Source: Beverwykella pulmonaria
Lineage: Eukaryota; Ascomycota; Dothideomycetes; Pleosporales; Melanommataceae
Assembly (NCBI GenBank): GCA_001599595.1
Contig: BCHH01000003.1
Span: 1,672,263-1,736,262, forward strand
DNA length: 64,000 nucleotides
Reading direction: 5' to 3'
Within the stretch, counting starts at the first letter, position 1; every line of letters starts with the position of its first letter. Below the pieces are notes generated by a model. That model saw only the letters and a list, made by a program, of their open reading frames with translations, was not told where the DNA came from and did not search any database. Below are positions 29,342 to 40,239 of this stretch, piece after piece. Position numbers and translations under genes: made by a program.

Positions 29342-32300
29342 CTACTCGTCATCATCATCCTCCTCCGATTCGTCCTCATCCATACCTTCCGCTGCAGTGA
29401 TTTTAAATGTTGGCGCCTGATCAATGCCCAGATAACTATCACTGATGAGGTAGAGCGTCAATTCGTGCTCTCCTGGCTCCGACACCGTGTATTCTAGTTG
29501 CGTCTCCAACTTCTTGCCGAGTGTGACCTTCTTGATTGCCAATAAGCTGTGAGCACGCTGATCGCCGACCACGAGCCAGAAGCTCTCGGTCTTATCTGCG
29601 GGATAGAACGGCGCATGGACTTCAGTCTTGGGGTCCTCGTCCTCTTCGAGTTCGCGGGTGACAGTCACTTTGATGTACGCAGGTGAATTTGCGGTGATTT
29701 CATCTGGATCTACGACCGTGTGTTCCATTTCGATATTGGGATAGTAGTCATTCGTGAAAGTGGCAGCATCGAGTAGTTGCTTGTTGTCGAGATTTAGGCT
29801 TGCGATCAATTTCTTGAAGTCTTTGTTCTCATTCGGGTCCATGGCGTCCATGAACTCGTATATGTCGTTGATGCCGAACTTCTGGGCTGCTTTGATGGTG
29901 TCATTGTCGAAGTGCGGGATCTGCTTGAGCGGAGAGTCCTTCTGCCACATGGCTTGCACAACCATCTGAGAAATTTCCATGGCGTTCAGGGCGTTCAAAT
30001 GAGCTTCGGAAGAAAGAACGTCGACGCTGGCACTGAGGATGTTGAGTACCTTTTTAACAACAATTTCCTGGTCCTTTGCCAGATCAACTGGTAGCTGCAT
30101 GCGCGAAAAGTGTGCCTGTAAGAGCACAAAGGCTTTGAAATGCGGTGTTTCAAAGTTCGCATCTTGCATCTTGTAGGGAACCCGGTCATAGACTCGGCTG
30201 AGTATTTGATTTTCGTGGCGCCGGATCTGGATGTCCTCGAACTCGGTAGCTGCAGTGATAATTTCAAGCACGCCCTTGAGACTCGTTTTCTCGTTGAGCG
30301 ACATCATGAGTGTCTGCATGGTGATGAAGGAGATGTTGTAGTATGCTGCTATCATGCATGGATTAAGTGGTGTAATAGCATCCTCGTCCTCGTCGTGCTC
30401 AATAAGGTTGGCGTCAGCTAATTCCTTCAAGGTTTGTTCGACCATTTCAGACAGATGCGTACTCAGACCCTCATGCGAAGTGTCGTGAAGGTTGTAGTAG
30501 CTTGGGTTTGCAAGAAGTCGGCGGTAGAAGTAGGTGTAAGTAGACCAATCTACAGCTTCTTGAGTGGACTCGATTGTCTTAGCGCTGATCTCGGCAACGA
30601 AAGCATCGTGAAGGTAGTCGTGGAGATTACTCTCAATGGGGAGGGCCTCATTCAGGAACTTTTTGTAGTACTCGCGCTTCACCGCCGGAACCATGAGAAC
30701 ACCTTTGGCGGATTTGTCTTCTCCAATTCTGCCCGCCTTGCCGAACATCTGTAGAACTTCGCTGATCGGGTAATCAATGTAGCGATGCTCTCGGCCTTCG
30801 TAAAACTGGGTACCCATCACGATGACTAGATGGGCGTTGCAGTCGACTTCCCAGCATGATTCCCGCGATGCGACGAGGACTTGGATAGCGCCAACTTTGA
30901 ACAAATGTTGGACAGCCTTCTTGTCAAACGACGTAAGCGCTTCATGGAAATAACCAATGCCGTGTGAGAGTGACTCAGCAAGTGATCGCTCGTTGACTTT
31001 GGCAAGGATAGGCTCTATGTCCTCCAAAGGCGCATTTAAGAAGCGGTCCTCGTTATCCTCAGTGATGCAAGCAGCGAACAAATCCAATGCTGACGCACGA
31101 GCCTGCTTTCTACTTGGGACAAATACAATGGCTGGCTTATCCGGGGAGAGCTGTGTGATGGCCTTATACGTTGGTTTTGACATCGCCAGCATCAGTGAGG
31201 GGAAGTGAGGAATAGTGAAGGACTGAATTTTCAGCTCCAGCGGGATTGCTCGGATTGCCGGGCTGAAGTTGAAGATAGTGTGCTTGTTCGCGCCGATCCA
31301 TTCGCCAATGTCGCGAGCATTCGAAAGAGAGACACTGAGGCCAACGATTCGCATTCCGGATTCGATTTGAGCTGCCATGGCGTGCATTCGAGACACTACT
31401 ACCTCGTACACATGTCCACCAACACCACCCAACATGTGCAACTCGTCTGCTACTAGAAGAGCAACACTCTGCACATTCTTGCGTCGCTGCCATTGCCGTG
31501 AAATAACGTCCCATTGTGTTGGTGTAGCCAGGATGAGATCGCCTTTATCGAGCAACCGTAGGTCCGCTGTAGTCTCGCCGGTAAGCTTGACCACGTCCTT
31601 GCCTCCACCAAGATCTTTCAAACGTGCGCTCCAATTCTTGAATTGATTATCAATGAGTTCTTGGAAAGGCGCTAGGTAGACAATGCGGCCTTCTTTATTG
31701 CTCGACCAATGTCGCAGAATAGCGAACTCAGCACAGAAGGTTTTCCCGATTCCAGCAGAAGCACCCACAAACACATTGTCGTCCGAGGTATATAGAGAGT
31801 TGAAGACCTGGGTCTGCACTTTGTTGAATCGACCAACATCTTCGTACAAGCCCTGATACTCTTTCCTCTTCAGTGCGGATATAGGCAATGGCTGCAGATC
31901 TAAAATGGGTGTATGGGGAGGGAACTTTGCCGGAAGGACGAGCTTCTGGAAAGATACTGCAAGCTTTGTTTCAGAACTCATCCATCGGTCGGAGAGAACG
32001 GTGACGAAGTAGTTGGGTGGCATCGGTTCATCGATCGGCACCGTGAATTCCACCAAGTGTTCGTTCATCTCTCCATGGGCATAATCCCTTCGAAGAAGGA
32101 ACTGGTCATGGAATAGGATCTCTTCGCCGTCGCAGTCTTCCACTAGAATCCAAAAGCCTTCAGAGGCACCGTGAAGTTCATCATCCCACACAAAGTTCGG
32201 CCGAATAGTGAGTTCCATACGTAGCATAGATTTGGTGACCGGACGAGGGGTTGCTTCTAGTTCGAGGCGAGGGAATTTTTCAACAAGCTGGCAAACCAGC

Positions 32301-35300
32301 TTACCAGCCTTTGGCATGCCTAAAAGTTCGCCCATTTTCGGCGGATCAAGGTCGAAGTAGGCCGCCCAAGGTACATCGATGCGCTCTGCTTTTTGGACAA
32401 CATCTTTTGGACATTTTGGGAACTGTCTGAGCGGTGACATGGTTGGCCACATGCGCTTTTCGGCCATTTTGCACAAGTCCAACGCAAGTTTCGCAACTTG
32501 AGACCATCCCTTTTTCAGACAGATTTCGAAGATCGCACGCAAGATACGGCCAGCAGACTGCGTAACATAGACCAGATCAGCCATCAAGGCCAAGCCGTCT
32601 AATTTAAGTCGAGAGATGTAGGCTTGAAGTAGCACGTTGATCTTAGCTTGAGGCTCTTCGACACCCTCTTTGACGGGGATTGGAACTCGGCCAAGAAGCT
32701 TCGCGAGTTCAAGTTTCTCATCCTGTCGTACTGGAATGTACTTGAACTCTTCGCTCAATGCAAACACTCTGAACAACTCAATCGCGCTTATTCCGGGTTG
32801 TATATGAAGGTTGTAGGTAGCCATGGAGTTGTGCGTAATATAGTAGTGAGATGCAATTCTTCCAAGCTCTGTTGGTAAGAGTTGACCGGATTTCTTGTCG
32901 TATTTGACGAGGTTGCATTTCTCTAGCACATGTGCAGCTGCATGGATCAAGTCGACACGCTTCTGTTCAAGTGACTCGTCATCTTCGTAGTCGGCACCAA
33001 CACTGTATAGACCAGGTGACCGGAGCATCCGAACGAAGAGATACGTGTAACCAAGCCAGTCGACTCCCTCGTCACGAGTACGTACATTGCCCAGCACGAT
33101 TTCCGCATTGAGGTTGTCCGCGAGCCGACTGATGAATTGTGATTCGATCGGCAATTGCTGGTTAAGAAGCGACAAATAATACTGGATTTCAGTTTGCGTT
33201 GTGATGATGATGCCCTCACCATAGGTATCATACTGAGGTCGACCTGCACGACCCAGCATCTGAAGAACATCCTGCGGACTAAGCTCAACCCAGCTACCCT
33301 TCTCAGGCGAGTAGATGGCAGTGCCCTTGATGATGACAGTGTGAGCCGGAAGATTGACACCCCAGGCCAGTGTCGCGGTACAGACTAGAACTTGAATGGC
33401 ACCATCAGCAAAGAGATCCTCCACAGCCGTTCGGTCCGCTCTGGACATTCCAGCATGATGTATGCCAAAACCATAGGGCATTACGTCCTTGAGATCGGTA
33501 TTCGTAGCTGACGCTGCTTCTTCCTTCAAAATTTCTCGACTTGCAGCATCAGAGCGAAGGATTTGACCAATCGTGTCTTCCTCTAAGGCCTTGTCACGAA
33601 TATACTTGGCTGTCTTCGCAGTCTCCTTACGAGAATGCACGAAGATGAGCATCTGGTTACGGTTCTGGCCGACTTGTTCCAGGACCTTGGTATAGCAGAC
33701 GTCGTTCATTGTCTTCAACTGTTTGATCGCCTTCTTGTCTGTAACTCCAATGAACTCCTGCTTCAATGGACAAGGCCGGAAGGTTGCATCGAAATGGAAT
33801 AGTCCTTTGTCTGGATCAACCCGGAGAAAGCTCGCCACATCGCGATAGTTTGGCAATGTGGCACTGAGACCCACAAGTCGAACAGGGTCGCCTGTTTGCT
33901 CAGTGCGACGGATCGTTCTGCTGACGATGCTCTCAATAACCGGTCCTCGATCGTCGTGAAGAAGATGAATTTCGTCAATGCAGATTAGTTTTACAAGATT
34001 GATGTAGCTTGTATCTGTAGCTTTGCGGGTGATGACGTCGTATTTCTCGGGAGTGGTGACGATGATTTGGGTTTCAGCAATTTGCTGCTTCGTGAGCTGA
34101 CGATCACCCGTGAGCTCAGATACTTTGACGCCATAAGGTTCCAAGCGCTTGCCGAAATTCCCAACTTGTTCTGAGACAAGAGCCTTAAGCGGAGCAATGA
34201 AGATGATCTTGAAGTCGTCGAGCGCAATCTCGCCGGTCTGGGGGTTTCGATGTTTTCCGATTTCGCGCAGGATAGCCAACATTGCTACATTTGTCTTTCC
34301 GGATCCAGTGGGGGCACAAATGAGCATATTGCCATCGTCATTGAATGCCGTTGGGAAACATCGCGTCTGAATACGATTTAGCTCTTTCGACGAGCCAAAG
34401 CCCACACGGGCCCATTCTGGCAGTTCAGTTGTAGGCATATTTTTAGGCTCATTTGGATCGCGCTTTCTTGTCGGGGCTGGTACATGAATCTCATCGTAGC
34501 CTTTGAAGTGGCGTTTGGTCGACCCATGGGGTAGTTTTACACTCGGATTCGTCATCAGATGATTGCCTTGGTCAAAAATAAGGTTGTCTAAGTTAATTAG
34601 TCGGCCTGAGGGCTGTAGTCCACCAATCAATCCCTCGTGTTTTGGAGCATCAGCCATAGACGCGTCTTTTGAGTCAGTGGGAATATCGATTTCCATTAAG
34701 TCGAACTTCATCTTTTTAGGGCCGGTTGCATCGGTGGCTTTTGTGCCCGTCTCCCGTGTGCGAAGCTCTTGGAGGATCTGTTGGTGGCCTGCAGCTTTCA
34801 TTTCTCGTTCGACAGCGACGCGCTCGTCTTTGTCTTCTGCTGCCCGCCTCCACTTGGTGACCCATACAACCCTGTCCCTGTTAAGGACGAGTTTTGCGAC
34901 CAATTCGTGATGTTCATAATCGAACAGCTCCATAAGATCGTTCTCAATTTCGCGCAAGGGCTTCTCTTCACCATCTTCCGAGATACCAGACAGTATGTTG
35001 AGGGCGTCTTGTGTCTTCTCTTGTTGCGTGTGTGCATCTTCGTAGACTTGTCCGATTTGTCTCTGCAGCCAGTATGCATCGATTTCATGTGCTGGAATGA
35101 GCTGATCCGAGGCTTCTTTACGGGCTGCTGAAGCTGATATACCTCCTTGTATGATCATCTCCTCCTCGTCGGGGATTTCACCCTCCGCATCCGCAGCTTC
35201 CTTCTCTTGTTCGTTGCCGTCTTTCTCCGCCACCGATTCATTATCATCATCCTCATCCGAAGTGTCCGCGTCTCGTACCTCGAAGGTCTGTGCAGCGTCC

Positions 35301-36007
35301 TCATCTTCGTCGTCTTCATCGAAGACAACAGCAACACCTTGGTTGTCACCGCCCCTGATGCCGTCGCCGTCCTCCACGTCTTCGTCCATCTCTTCATCGT
35401 CATCTTGCGCATCGTAATCTGTAATCTTCTTCCCAAGACTGACAAGCTCGTTGAACTCTTTTGACCCCATGGAGGAACCGAGAAGATCGTCGATCTGTTT
35501 CTTCTTGTCGAAGTCCTTGACTGCATCGTCCTTTAGGTATTCTAGCACCGCGTCTGCGGCACTCCTAGTGACGTGTGTTGGAACATCCCCAAGGTTTTTA
35601 CCCACAATTGTTGTGATCAGCTCGTACGTTGCCCGTGTGGCAGGAGTCCGCGGCTTGTATCGAAGGTCCTCCACGAGAAGTTCTTGGGAAGTGGCTCCCC
35701 CGAAGGCGCCCGCACCCTCTCCCCTCTTCCTCTTGCGCTGCTCGCGCTCCAACACGTCCCCGCCCTCATTTATGCCTCCTCGCTCGATGTCAAGAGGACC
35801 TTTTGGCTTCTTCTTCTGAGTTGGGGCATTGTCCCGTGCTGTCCGCCCACCCATATCTCGGATATTAATGCGTCCTGCGAGCGACTCCGGGTCGCCTGTG
35901 TTCTCGTCTCCGCGGCGTGTAACGAAACGTTTGTCCGCCTGCAGGACCAAATTGGACATGTTCGCATATTTGAACTGCGCGAGGTTGTTTTCCTTCTTGT
36001 CCGCCAT
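29342..36007 (-). CDS. BRR2: U5 snRNP helicase Brr2 (Ski2-like DExH, spliceosome activation)
   Basis: Unwinds U4/U6 to activate the spliceosome and acts again in disassembly. A single uninterrupted frame gives 2221 aa from ATG 36007 (an in-frame ATG 12 codons upstream is less likely, since MADKKENNLAQFKYANMSN is the usual start). Order: N-terminal plug region with long Asp/Glu runs (about 200-290), then cassette 1 with CAPTGSGKTNVA (about 570), FIAPLKALVSE, IDEIHLLHDDRG, GLSATLPNYRDVA, FVHSRKE and QMLGRAGRPQYDT, then a Sec63 unit. Cassette 2 has GASAGIGKTFCAE (about 1390), APFQELIDNQF, VADELHMLGG, GLSVSLSNARDIG and QMFGKAGRIG, then a second Sec63 unit. Cassette 2 has diverged motifs (SVS for SAT), as expected for the regulatory, ATPase-poor cassette. 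The C-terminus is an acidic run. Intronless over 6.7 kb. Confidence 0.97.
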   Translation of the reverse strand: MADKKENNLAQFKYANMSNLVLQADKRFVTRRGDENTGDPESLAGRINIRDMGGRTARDNAPTQKKKPKGPLDIERGGINEGGDVLEREQRKRKRGEGAGAFGGATSQELLVEDLRYKPRTPATRATYELITTIVGKNLGDVPTHVTRSAADAVLEYLKDDAVKDFDKKKQIDDLLGSSMGSKEFNELVSLGKKITDYDAQDDDEEMDEDVEDGDGIRGGDNQGVAVVFDEDDEDEDAAQTFEVRDADTSDEDDDNESVAEKDGNEQEKEAADAEGEIPDEEEMIIQGGISASAARKEASDQLIPAHEIDAYWLQRQIGQVYEDAHTQQEKTQDALNILSGISEDGEEKPLREIENDLMELFDYEHHELVAKLVLNRDRVVWVTKWRRAAEDKDERVAVEREMKAAGHQQILQELRTRETGTKATDATGPKKMKFDLMEIDIPTDSKDASMADAPKHEGLIGGLQPSGRLINLDNLIFDQGNHLMTNPSVKLPHGSTKRHFKGYDEIHVPAPTRKRDPNEPKNMPTTELPEWARVGFGSSKELNRIQTRCFPTAFNDDGNMLICAPTGSGKTNVAMLAILREIGKHRNPQTGEIALDDFKIIFIAPLKALVSEQVGNFGKRLEPYGVKVSELTGDRQLTKQQIAETQIIVTTPEKYDVITRKATDTSYINLVKLICIDEIHLLHDDRGPVIESIVSRTIRRTEQTGDPVRLVGLSATLPNYRDVASFLRVDPDKGLFHFDATFRPCPLKQEFIGVTDKKAIKQLKTMNDVCYTKVLEQVGQNRNQMLIFVHSRKETAKTAKYIRDKALEEDTIGQILRSDAASREILKEEAASATNTDLKDVMPYGFGIHHAGMSRADRTAVEDLFADGAIQVLVCTATLAWGVNLPAHTVIIKGTAIYSPEKGSWVELSPQDVLQMLGRAGRPQYDTYGEGIIITTQTEIQYYLSLLNQQLPIESQFISRLADNLNAEIVLGNVRTRDEGVDWLGYTYLFVRMLRSPGLYSVGADYEDDESLEQKRVDLIHAAAHVLEKCNLVKYDKKSGQLLPTELGRIASHYYITHNSMATYNLHIQPGISAIELFRVFALSEEFKYIPVRQDEKLELAKLLGRVPIPVKEGVEEPQAKINVLLQAYISRLKLDGLALMADLVYVTQSAGRILRAIFEICLKKGWSQVAKLALDLCKMAEKRMWPTMSPLRQFPKCPKDVVQKAERIDVPWAAYFDLDPPKMGELLGMPKAGKLVCQLVEKFPRLELEATPRPVTKSMLRMELTIRPNFVWDDELHGASEGFWILVEDCDGEEILFHDQFLLRRDYAHGEMNEHLVEFTVPIDEPMPPNYFVTVLSDRWMSSETKLAVSFQKLVLPAKFPPHTPILDLQPLPISALKRKEYQGLYEDVGRFNKVQTQVFNSLYTSDDNVFVGASAGIGKTFCAEFAILRHWSSNKEGRIVYLAPFQELIDNQFKNWSARLKDLGGGKDVVKLTGETTADLRLLDKGDLILATPTQWDVISRQWQRRKNVQSVALLVADELHMLGGVGGHVYEVVVSRMHAMAAQIESGMRIVGLSVSLSNARDIGEWIGANKHTIFNFSPAIRAIPLELKIQSFTIPHFPSLMLAMSKPTYKAITQLSPDKPAIVFVPSRKQARASALDLFAACITEDNEDRFLNAPLEDIEPILAKVNERSLAESLSHGIGYFHEALTSFDKKAVQHLFKVGAIQVLVASRESCWEVDCNAHLVIVMGTQFYEGREHRYIDYPISEVLQMFGKAGRIGEDKSAKGVLMVPAVKREYYKKFLNEALPIESNLHDYLHDAFVAEISAKTIESTQEAVDWSTYTYFYRRLLANPSYYNLHDTSHEGLSTHLSEMVEQTLKELADANLIEHDEDEDAITPLNPCMIAAYYNISFITMQTLMMSLNEKTSLKGVLEIITAATEFEDIQIRRHENQILSRVYDRVPYKMQDANFETPHFKAFVLLQAHFSRMQLPVDLAKDQEIVVKKVLNILSASVDVLSSEAHLNALNAMEISQMVVQAMWQKDSPLKQIPHFDNDTIKAAQKFGINDIYEFMDAMDPNENKDFKKLIASLNLDNKQLLDAATFTNDYYPNIEMEHTVVDPDEITANSPAYIKVTVTRELEEDEDPKTEVHAPFYPADKTESFWLVVGDQRAHSLLAIKKVTLGKKLETQLEYTVSEPGEHELTLYLISDSYLGIDQAPTFKITAAEGMDEDESEEDDDDE

Positions 36008-36692
36008 ATTGGGTGGTTGGCGCAAATTGCGACTTTCGTTCAAAAGGGTCTGTCGGATAGAATCGTAGAGATCGAAGTTGGCCCGGAATTTGAGTCGCGA
36101 GGTCGAGGTCGGGTAGCAATTTGGCTGTTACTGCAGCCGCTGGAGAGCTGTTGGAAAAAACCGTGGTGAGCAAAACACGGCGTAATTCCAAGCTCAGCCT
36201 TTCGTGATAGTCGTAAAATTCGGTGGGGCGCAGGTGATTGCTTTCGCCTGGGATAGAGGGACTGCGCGAGGTCCTTGAAGGGGAGGAAGGCGCAAAGGTG
36301 GGCGGAAAAGATTTCGAGGGCGCAACTTTCTGAGATTGAAGCTTCGCCGCTAGTATGTACTAGCGCGTCACGTGCATGCTTGCTGCCTTCAGGCTTCCCA
36401 AAGCAGGCTTGGAGTAAACAACAAGAAGGACGTAATTGTAAAGCCCCGTTACATATTTCAGAGCTCATGTTAGGCTATAGTGTGTACAAAAGGGGAGTTT
36501 TCACTTGAAATGATGGAATAGACCGTTGTCAGGATATGGGATACGGCAATCAGATAGGACAGCAGAGTAACATGTAACGATGTTTGTAGAAAGAATCTTC
36601 ACGTCTATTATTATTACATCATATATCTCAAGTGCCGAAAAGCAACCCCAAACATCCATGGATATCATCGCGAAACGACCTGAATAACTAAT
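36008..36692. promoter_or_regulatory. Intergenic, BRR2 upstream region and CLIP-170 gene 3' flank
   Basis: No gene recognised. BRR2 and the next gene are both on the minus strand. A CACGTG-containing stretch (gcgtcacgtgcatgc) lies at about 36364. Confidence 0.4.
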
Positions 36693-39070
36693 TTAAAATG
36701 CATCTTCATTAGGACATGCCGTAACATCGTGCCCTTCGCTCTCACAGAGAGCACACCACTTATCGGGATCAGCTACCATAGTACCCTTCGGAGGAACCAG
36801 GGACGGGTTGAATGGAGCTGGGAGTGGGGCAGTTGGTGCGTTGCCTGGCGATTTTGTGGGAGTAAGAGCGGGCGGGCGAGACAGGTCAGAGGATACGGAG
36901 AGGTTCCGCAGGCCTTCAATGACCACATCTTTGCCGTTGCGCTTGCCATTCTCGAGGGGTTTGGGGACTCCATCACTGCCCATAGCGGAGCAGTTGAGAA
37001 TGTCGTGGCCTCCTGTTTCGCAGATCTCGCACCAAAGAACGCTTCCGTCTGCGGACGAATGTCCATCCGACTCCACCATGGGCTCCAGCTTGGACGGAGC
37101 ATCACGGCGTGACACTTGGCGTGACACTTGAGGTGACCCTCTCCAGCTGACGACGGTACCCTTCGAGTCCCGTCCGGAAGATCGCTTCTCTTGCGTTGCA
37201 GTCTTTTCCGTGGTGTTGCTGATCACGCTCTCACGCTGCTCTGTGGCACCTATTTGAGATTTCAGCTTCTCGATTTCCCGTTCGAGCTCTTCTTCTCGGT
37301 ACGCTTTCCGCTCAACAAGTCCTCGCAGCTCCTCTTTCTCGCGTTCGAGACGATCCGCATTGGCTTGAGCCGACCTGAGCTCTTCCGGATTTACTGATGA
37401 TGCTTGGCGTGACAGGGGTGATCGACCATGTTCCTCAGGGCCTGAGCTAAGGGAATGTATGATGGCCTTCAGGCCGCGGATTTCATCGTCCCGCTGCTCC
37501 ACTTCCCTGGATCCTGGGCTGAGGGGTGTATCCATCATGGCCCCTGCCCCCTTCAGTGCTGCGGCGGCCTTTTCTCGCTCTCGCCGAAGTTCTGATCGAC
37601 CGCGCTCGACTTCGCCTCGGAGAAATTCGACTTCGCCACGTGCTTCGGCTTCCCCTCGTCGAGCATCCTCAAGCCCATCTTCTAACTCTTGCACAAGTTC
37701 CTCTAACTGCTTAAGCTGCCTTGCCACGCTTTCGACATCTTCTCCCCTGTTTTGCAATTCTCGGAGCTCTTCGTGAAGTTCTTCCACTTTCCTCTCATAC
37801 ACTCGTTCCGTTTCCGTACTGGCCATTTCGAGGGTGTCTATGGTGCTTCGAAAATCGGCTCGGTGGGCATCAAATTCTGCTGTAAGCATTGCGATCTTGT
37901 CATTCTTTTCGCGTAGAAGCGCCCGCAGTTGCGTGACATCGTTGGAGTCAGTGCCGTTGCTACGTGACCGTCCCAGGTCCATGGCATCCTCCGGCATGAG
38001 ATTCTGGATTTCGGATAAGCTGACCTCCATTTCGGTCAAGGACGCAGCTTGATCTTTCAGTTGCTTATCGCGCTCTTCGAGGAGCGCTTGTAACCGCCGA
38101 ACCTCCTCCTCGGCCTGGGTAGATCCCGGGCGTCGAGTCTTTGCATTCGTCGTGGCATCGTTGCTGACACGCGCAACCGGCGTGGTTTCTGTATCCTCGT
38201 CGATAATGTCATGTTGACCGAGTCGAGAATTGTTCCGCGAGTACGGTCGCGGGGGGCCGGGCGTTCGTGGCTTCTGAAAAGCTCCTGATCTTGGCCCGGG
38301 ACTATTGAATCGTGGTGGGCCGATAGCGCTCTTTGAGAAGCCAGAAGGGGTAATGGGCGCGTTCCTCGCTGGGGTGGGCGCCAAGTTTGGTTGTTTTCGA
38401 AACGGAGATTCAGGGCGTGGTAACGAGGGCCTGCCTTTCGGCTTGAAGACGGGGCTGGGTGCGCGGGCTCCTGGGCCCACCGACTGGGAGAATTTCGGCT
38501 GCGAGGGCGTATCGGGACTGAAATTGGGCTTGGTTGTGGTAGAGAGACTGAAGCTCGAAAACGAGGGTGTCGTCGGCGTGGGCGGGAAGGTTTCCGAGGT
38601 CAGGGTGAGGGAAGCCCGTTTGACGGCCCGATGGATGGGCAAAAAGATGCCGGAACCGGGCACCGAAGTGGTGAAATATCGGGTGCTACAGCGCAGTCAG
38701 CGAGGGAGAGCTTGACGTTGTGGTCAACATGCGCATACCCGTCGACATCACCGTCGTTCTTCCCGCGCACGGCAAACTCTCTGCTCAGCTCGACGCCGCC
38801 AAAGACTCCCTTCTTGCCGCGGACGCTGCCGATAAACTTGACGACGCCGTGCATGCCGCCGGGCACGTTCACGGTGTCGCCCACCTCGATCTCCTGGCCG
38901 TCGCCGCCCATTCTGTTCGTCGGGGTGGTCGGCCCACCTATCAGCGCGTTGAGGGATGCTTTGCGTGCAATGGCGGTTTGACTGGCAGCCAAGGACAGGT
39001 TGGGAGAGGAAGCGGTGTTGTTGAGTGACGGTCGCAGAGGGTTTAACCTCCGGGGGGTCTGGAGCGCCAT
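36693..39070 (-). CDS. CLIP-170-type microtubule plus-end protein (CAP-Gly, coiled coil, zinc knuckles)
   Basis: Homologous in layout to S. cerevisiae Bik1, S. pombe Tip1 and human CLIP-170. Two exons (39070-38739, 38685-36693; 53-bp intron 38686-38738) give 774 aa. The CAP-Gly domain, split by the intron, reads VGDTVNVPGGMHGVVKFIG, GKKGVFGGVELS, then TRYFTTSVPGSGIFLPIHRA. A Ser/Pro/Arg-rich linker of about 120 residues follows (SRPES, PGPPRPYSRNNSR). Next is a coiled coil of roughly 350 residues with LEEL/REEL heptads. Two CCHC knuckles end the protein: WCEICETGGHDILNC and, near the terminus, WCALCESEGHDVTAC. Such knuckles let CLIPs fold back on the CAP-Gly or bind dynein-dynactin factors. 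The intron removes a stop and completes the CAP-Gly. Confidence 0.94.
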
Positions 39071-40239
39071 GCTTGGACCCGGCTCCCTGCTATGTTATTG
39101 TTGTGACTGGGCAATACAATCTGAGACGTTACACACTCGGCAGGATCGATTGTTGTGATGAGGGTTCCATGACACTCAAGCTTGCGCTTGCGCAGGGATA
39201 GCCTAAATTCGCCAGCCTGGCCAATCACGCTTGCAGGCCCGGCACCATCGGTGCCTTCAAAAGAACTCTTGTTTACTTCGCTTGAACTTCTTTCCCAAGT
39301 CGCCGAAACTATCGTTCGATAAATCGATAAACGTGGGAGCTGGATCGGGGGGAACTGCCCTTGACTTCAGGTGGCGCTTTTCAAGGTTCGACGACAAGGA
39401 CCGAGCATGAAGGACTAGTCGCTGGTAATATGAATGCTAACACAGGATATATACCTGGGCGCCTTATATAACCAACACTTGGTGGACCTTTTCCAATTTG
39501 CTCCTTGCCATCCTCATTTCCTACGTTCTTCCAAGGCTTGCATTTGATAAAGACTTTCTGGTGGCACAAGGTTTGATAGCCCAGGCTGGGAACGAATAAC
39601 ACGTACTCACGTGACCCTATCCGGGCGCAAGCCCTGGCTTCAAGATCGGGTTCCCAGGACCTGCTCCTGATGCAACAAGAAATCGCAACATGGATTCAAC
39701 TGGGAAGGGCGATGGGGAAGGCGCTCGAGGTCGATATCGCCGGACAGCCTGAGCGACAAGAGTGCCCAGTTATCAGACTTGAGAGGCTTTCAACGATTGT
39801 CTAAAGAGTCATGTTAATTATAAACAGCGGTCAAAGAACATGGAAGGCCTCAGAGTCCAGGTCTCGTACAAAATGAAAAGAATTTCCAAGCACAACATTC
39901 TGTTTCGACAGCTCCCAATTGTCGATTTGCAGGATGGTGCATAGCAACGCAGGGCGACCAGGCAATCCTGCGTAACGAGAAGCAGGCCAACTCCAGCTAT
40001 GTGACGTAGTATTGGGCCGCTGGCAGCACATTTACAGTGGGTATATGAGATTCTTGTCCAAAATCTGACAATCTCGAGCGCTCCTCCAAGGTTCAAGCTC
40101 TTCCGAGCGACTCGGAACGACCGCGACAGCCTCGGCAGGAACCCGGGCAAGGATCTCCGCACGCTTTGCCGCAACATTTACAAAAGATGCGCGCGCCGCT
40201 GCACGACAAAGCTTATTTCCCCTTATAAAAATCTTCACA
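39071..40239. promoter_or_regulatory. Divergent intergenic region between the CLIP-170 and APH-like genes
   Basis: 1.17 kb, short ORFs without domains on both strands. Should contain two outward promoters. Nothing further recognised. Confidence 0.4.

Noticed and set aside
35147..36169. Plus-strand ORFs opposite the BRR2 N-terminus
   Set aside because: They are mirror images of the acidic Asp/Glu runs (Ser/Arg/Val-rich in antisense) and have no independent support.
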